Shown here: in pieces, positions 7,459 through 9,667 of the stretch
Position numbering within the stretch: position 1 is the stretch's first letter
How the letters are laid out: each line of letters starts with the position of its first letter
NCBI GenBank assembly: GCA_030550225.1
Contig: JAUQPV010000076.1
Coordinates: 1 to 9,667 of the forward strand
Source of the DNA: Acidobacteriota bacterium
Lineage (GTDB): Bacteria > Acidobacteriota > HRBIN11
Length of the DNA: 9,667 nt
Direction of reading: 5' to 3'
Position numbers and translations under genes: made by a program
Notes under the pieces: generated by a model
The model's input: only the letters and a program-made list of their open reading frames with translations
What the model was told of the DNA's origin: nothing
Database searches by the model: none

Positions 7459-7682
7459 GGGGATCGGGTGTTCGGTCCAGAAGTCGTCCCGTCCCGACCA
7501 ACGCATGCGGCTCCGTGGCCACCGGATATCCAGTGACATCAAGATGATCAGGAACAACCCGGAGCTCCAAGCCGATACCCGCCGGGCGACCATCCCCTTT
7601 CGCTATCTCAAGAGCGGGACCCTCGGTCGATGGCCTGGATCGGGTTACTCTTGATGGAGAGACCGAACACCCCCCAGCCCCT
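7459..7682 (-). ncRNA. Candidate structured RNA: small RNA or rpsL leader
   Basis: Predicted transcription from the promoter at 7689-7717 starts near 7682. Ten bases in, GGGTGTTCGGTC (minus strand, 7661-7672) is the perfect 12-base reverse complement of GACCGAACACCC (7466-7477), so the transcript could be closed by a long stem. Three more G-C pairs are possible beyond a 3-base bulge. Inside, a local hairpin pairs 7647-7654 with 7608-7614 and has inner helices. A second hairpin has the 6-bp stem CACTGG/CCGGTG with an ATAT loop (near 7520-7535). The closed-rod layout is reminiscent of 6S RNA, but I see no family-specific motif and do not assign one. It may instead be a long rpsL leader. Confidence 0.4.
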
Positions 7683-7688
7683 ATTTGC

Positions 7689-7717
7689 AGTATACATTCG
7701 CCCCCTTTTCCCGTCAA
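7689..7717 (-). promoter_or_regulatory. Distal strong promoter (P1)
   Basis: On the minus strand TTGACG (7712-7717) is followed after exactly 17 bases by TATACT (7689-7694). Each hexamer matches five of six sigma-70 consensus bases, the best overall match I found in the window. Predicted start is near 7682. It lies 28 bp after the pheA stop and over 300 bp upstream of rpsL, so it either drives a separate small RNA or a long structured leader. Confidence 0.65.
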
Positions 7718-7744
7718 CTGATCGCCCGACTCGTCCTGGGACCC

Positions 7745-8563
7745 TCAGGCCTCTCGGGGGAACGACCCCAGGACCTTCATCCACTGCGTGTGTTGGGCAA
7801 GCTCGGCCAGGGCCTCGGCGACCGGCGGGTCGTCCCGGTGACCCTCGAAGTCCACGTAGAACACGTATTCCCAGGGCCGGTTCCGGGCCGGCCGGGACTC
7901 CAGCTTCAAGAGGTTAATGTGCCGCCGGGCCAGGCACCCGAGGGCCCGGTATAGAGAGCCCGGGACGTGAGCGACGGCCATCACGAGCATCGTCTTGGAT
8001 GGCCCCGAGGGCCGAGGCGCCGGGTCCCGCCCGAGGACGATAAAGCGCGTGTAGTTCTCCGGCACGTCCTGGATCCCCTCAGCCAGGACGGTCAGACCGT
8101 AAAGGTCAGCCGCCCGCCGACTGGCCACAGCGGCGACCCCCGCCAGGCCCTGTTCCCGGATCATGCGGGCGCTCCCGGCCGTGTCGTACTGGGCAATGAC
8201 CTCCACGTCGAGTTCCCGCAGGAAGCCCTCACACTGCTCGAGCGCCTTCGGGTGGGAATAGACCCGCCGGATATCGGCCAGGGTCTGACCCGGCAGGGCC
8301 ATCAGACACAGCTCGACGGCCACGACCCGCTCGCCCCGTACGAACAGGTCGTACTGCCGAAGCAAGTCATAGACCTCGTTGATCCCCCCGGCGATGGAGT
8401 TCTCGACGGGGACCATCCCGTAGTCGACCTGCCCGCGAGCGACGAGCTGGAAGACCTGGGCGAACGTCCCACAGGGGACTGGCTCGACGGCCTCACCAAA
8501 GTACCGGACGACGGCCTCTTCCCCAAAGGCGCCCCGCTCACCCTGAAAAGCGACCTGCACCAT
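7745..8563 (-). CDS. pheA: Prephenate dehydratase with C-terminal ACT domain
   Basis: The enzyme converts prephenate to phenylpyruvate in phenylalanine synthesis and is usually feedback-inhibited by phenylalanine. The 272-residue product has the monofunctional length with no chorismate mutase domain. The catalytic domain begins MVQVAFQGERGAFGEEAVVR and carries PVENSIAGGINEVYDLL (52-68) and the catalytic-motif region NYTRFIVLG with TRF at 172-174. The ACT domain (about 190-270) has GSLY at 202-205, in place of the common GALV/GALY phenylalanine-site motif, and an intact ESRP at 222-225. These features suggest feedback regulation. Upstream in-frame codons to 8734 translate the repeat array and do not resemble the family, so the start at 8563 is chosen, though its ribosome binding site is weak. 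Confidence 0.95.
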   Translation of the reverse strand: MVQVAFQGERGAFGEEAVVRYFGEAVEPVPCGTFAQVFQLVARGQVDYGMVPVENSIAGGINEVYDLLRQYDLFVRGERVVAVELCLMALPGQTLADIRRVYSHPKALEQCEGFLRELDVEVIAQYDTAGSARMIREQGLAGVAAVASRRAADLYGLTVLAEGIQDVPENYTRFIVLGRDPAPRPSGPSKTMLVMAVAHVPGSLYRALGCLARRHINLLKLESRPARNRPWEYVFYVDFEGHRDDPPVAEALAELAQHTQWMKVLGSFPREA

Positions 8564-8583
8564 GACCCGCGACCTGCGAGATC

Positions 8584-8645
8584 CAGGAGCCAAGTACGAA
8601 ACGCAGGATACAGGATAGGAGATGCAGGATGCAAGATACAGCCAT
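8584..8645 (+). repeat. Degenerate 7-bp tandem array, consensus CAGGATA
   Basis: Plus-strand units are CAGGAGC, CAAGTAC, GAAACG (6 bases), CAGGATA, CAGGATA, GGAGATG, CAGGATG, CAAGATA and CAGCCAT. The central five or six units are clearest (8604-8638). The array lies 21 bp upstream of the pheA start. On the minus strand it yields repeated TATCCT and TTGCAT hexamers that could mimic promoter elements. Short heptameric tandem repeats of this sort (STRR) are known between genes in cyanobacteria, but no relationship is implied. Confidence 0.6.
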
Positions 8646-8722
8646 GACGGCGTATGGAAAGAAGCCGGCCCTGGGGCAAAGTGGCCGGATCGGCTTCGAC
8701 CCGCCGTTACGCCGTCCCATGG

Positions 8723-8747
8723 GGGGCGCTCCACCCCGGGTCGCCCC
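8723..8747. repeat. Palindrome GGGGCG/CGCCCC at the end of the carboxypeptidase remnant
   Basis: GGGGCG (8723-8728) and CGCCCC (8742-8747) form a 6-bp stem with a 13-base loop that includes further GC pairing. It overlaps the stop codon of the remnant at 8747-8749. On the minus strand its outer edge reads TAGGGGCG, like the palindrome at 9618-9637 (TAGGGGTG), so the two may belong to one dispersed palindromic family. There is no T-run, so a terminator role is doubtful. Confidence 0.45.
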
Positions 8748-9055
8748 TACTTCTGAGGGGTCGGGGGCCAGTTCAGGTCCAGGCGAGCGTGATAAAGAAA
8801 TGCTTGGAGGAGAAGCCCAAAGGTCCCCCATGTCTCATGACGCCACACGGGGTTCAAGGCATATAGCAAGACATGGCCCCGGCCGACGGGTACGTCGACC
8901 AGGACGGGTCGTCCGGCCAGCTCGGTCGCTCCGTCGAGCAAGCCGCTGATGAGCAGACGATCCGCCTGTTTTGGGAATCGCAGGACGACGTTCGGAGGCA
9001 AACATCCCACAGTGAGAGAGGGCTGGGGCCCTGAGATGTTTCCTGGCGAATCCAA
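8747..9055 (-). pseudogene. C-terminal remnant of an M14 carboxypeptidase-like protein
   Basis: The 102-codon open frame includes VVLRFPKQADRLLISGLL, LAGRPVLVDVPVGRGHVLLY and LNPVWRHETWGTFGLLLQAF. From memory these closely resemble the last 80 or so residues of large secreted M14 zinc-carboxypeptidase-like proteins (pattern LAGRPxxVxVPxGxGxVxLF, then GTFxLLxNA). The zinc-binding catalytic domain is absent, and the first 20 residues are not family-like. The frame runs into a stop at 9089-9091, so it is not fused to the gene upstream. The only available start, a TTG at 9055 three bases after the preceding stop, has no ribosome binding site. I read it as a truncated gene whose 5' part was lost. 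A stand-alone small protein is less likely. Confidence 0.6.
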
Positions 9056-9057
9056 TA

Positions 9058-9528
9058 TCAGAACCGAAGGCCAATGCCGACGACCAGTTCATTGCGGTCC
9101 GAAAGGATGGCCTTGACCTGAAGGTAAGGGATGACCGGTCGACGACTCAAGGCGACGCCGAATAATAGGTTCAGGCCTACATCCGTGTCAGCCGGGAAGG
9201 GGCCCTCCGGGTTAAAGTATAGAATCGCCAGGCCGGCACCCGCCCAGACGGACATGGGTGCCCGGACGAGAATGTCATAGTAGAAGTCCATGTTAAACGT
9301 CAGGAAGGTCGCCCGCTCGACCAGCACCAGCTCCACGTTCGGGTTGACGTAAATCCGCTCGACCACGGGCGTCACGACTTCCCCGCCCAGGAAGGCGTCC
9401 TCTCGGTCGGCATAAATGCCGACCCGGAAGCCGCCCATCGTTTGGGCCCAAGCATCGGAGCCCCAGACCAAGAGTCCAAAGCTGATGAGAAGCCTGACGC
9501 TCCAGACCCTGAACCGTTTCCCTCGCAT
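9058..9528 (-). CDS. Secreted small outer-membrane beta-barrel-like protein, unknown function
   Basis: The 156-residue product has a clear signal peptide: basic n-region MRGKRFRVWSVR, hydrophobic core LLISFGLLVWGS, and probable cleavage after the AWA motif at residue 28. The mature part alternates polar and hydrophobic residues in short strands (for example VELVLVERATFLTFNMDFYY, VWAGAGLAILYF, GLNLLFGVALS, NELVVGIGLRF) and ends in phenylalanine, typical of outer-membrane beta-barrels recognised by BAM. About 128 mature residues would allow a small barrel of roughly eight strands. The start at 9528 is chosen over 9576 because it begins the signal peptide and has GAGGA seven bases upstream. I do not recognise a specific family. 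It ends three bases before the carboxypeptidase remnant frame. Confidence 0.8.
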   Translation of the reverse strand: MRGKRFRVWSVRLLISFGLLVWGSDAWAQTMGGFRVGIYADREDAFLGGEVVTPVVERIYVNPNVELVLVERATFLTFNMDFYYDILVRAPMSVWAGAGLAILYFNPEGPFPADTDVGLNLLFGVALSRRPVIPYLQVKAILSDRNELVVGIGLRF

Positions 9529-9617
9529 GGCCGTATCCTCTTCGTCCGTGGGGATGTTCTGTATCTCTCGGAACACCGCCGGTCATGGCCATGTTCCCCC
9601 GGCCCGGTACCGACTGT

Positions 9618-9637
9618 AGGGGTGCCGGGCCACCCCT
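9618..9637. repeat. Perfect 7-bp inverted repeat AGGGGTG/CACCCCT
   Basis: AGGGGTG (9618-9624) and CACCCCT (9631-9637) are exact reverse complements around a 6-base CCGGGC loop, preceded by GT. It shares the (G)TAGGGG-G edge with the palindrome at 8723-8747. It lies upstream of the outer-membrane protein gene. The rest of 9529-9667 shows no convincing gene or promoter. Confidence 0.5.
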
Positions 9638-9667
9638 CCATCAAGACGCCAGCCGTCATGCGGGCGT

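Larger units (their letters stand above)
7367..7744 (-). other. Regulatory spacer between pheA and rpsL
   Basis: This 378-bp spacer has no convincing protein-coding gene. It contains two consensus-like promoters on the minus strand (7689-7717 and 7405-7433) and, between them, a segment with strong inverted repeats that could fold into a structured RNA. I see no tRNA, 5S or recognisable RNase P, tmRNA or SRP RNA motif here. No clear intrinsic terminator follows pheA. Confidence 0.6.

Noticed and set aside
7608..7650. Direct duplication of 7430-7480
   Set aside because: Shared pieces (TCAAGAG, CGGGAC, GATCGGGT) are short and at different spacings. They are better explained as pairing partners or chance than as a true duplication.
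7430..7717. 95-codon minus-strand open frame in the pheA-rpsL spacer
   Set aside because: Its ATG lies in the -35 of the distal promoter, upstream of the predicted transcript start. There is no clear ribosome binding site, composition is unlike the neighbouring genes, and inverted repeats explain the region better.
7373..7744. tRNA, 5S, tmRNA, RNase P or SRP RNA gene in the pheA-rpsL spacer
   Set aside because: No T-arm GTTCRAAYC with matching acceptor stem, no tmRNA ends, no RNase P conserved blocks and no SRP GGAAGG-type loop were found on either strand.
8564..8734. 57-residue N-terminal extension of prephenate dehydratase
   Set aside because: The extension translates the 7-bp repeat array (LYLASCISYPVSCVSYL) and matches nothing in the family. 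MVQVAFQGERGAFGEEA is the normal start.

Overview
The window is a stretch of bacterial chromosome of high GC content (roughly 60% by eye) in which every gene I can support lies on the minus strand, so transcription runs from high to low coordinates. The core is a fused str-S10 ribosomal protein operon: rpsL, rpsG, fusA, rpsJ, rplC, rplD, rplW, rplB, rpsS and the first codons of rplV. The taxon cannot be fixed from the sequence. A signal-peptide protein ending in phenylalanine like an outer-membrane beta-barrel suggests a diderm, and the ribosomal proteins are ordinary bacterial types. A thermophilic or acidobacterium-like host is only a guess.

From high to low coordinates: (1) 9058-9528, a small secreted or outer-membrane beta-barrel-like protein; (2) 8747-9055, the C-terminal tail of an M14 carboxypeptidase-like protein with no catalytic part, which looks like a gene remnant; (3) 8564-8746, a spacer with a palindrome and an array of degenerate 7-bp repeats; (4) 7745-8563, pheA (prephenate dehydratase with ACT domain); (5) 7367-7744, a 378-bp spacer with two good sigma-70 type promoters and a candidate structured leader or small RNA closed by a perfect 12-bp stem; (6) 6992-7366, rpsL; (7) 6591-6991, an unusually long 401-bp rpsL-rpsG spacer with two inverted arrays of degenerate 8-bp repeats and a possible internal promoter; (8) rpsG to rplB (1180-6590), tightly packed, with tuf missing from its frequent place after fusA; (9) 400-1164, an unexpected gene between rplB and rpsS for a long repetitive coiled-coil protein with one C-terminal membrane segment; (10) rpsS and the start of rplV.

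The ribosomal genes supply small-subunit (S12, S7, S10, S19) and large-subunit (L3, L4, L23, L2, L22) proteins plus elongation factor G. Their spacing (2 to 39 bp, one 4-bp overlap) and strong ribosome binding sites imply one co-translated operon. The most unusual item is the membrane-anchored coiled-coil gene inside this conserved operon. It has its own strong ribosome binding site 15 bp after rplB, so it should be made along with ribosome components. Next are the structured leader before rpsL and the repeat-bearing rpsL-rpsG spacer, both placed where ribosomal protein operons are commonly controlled.
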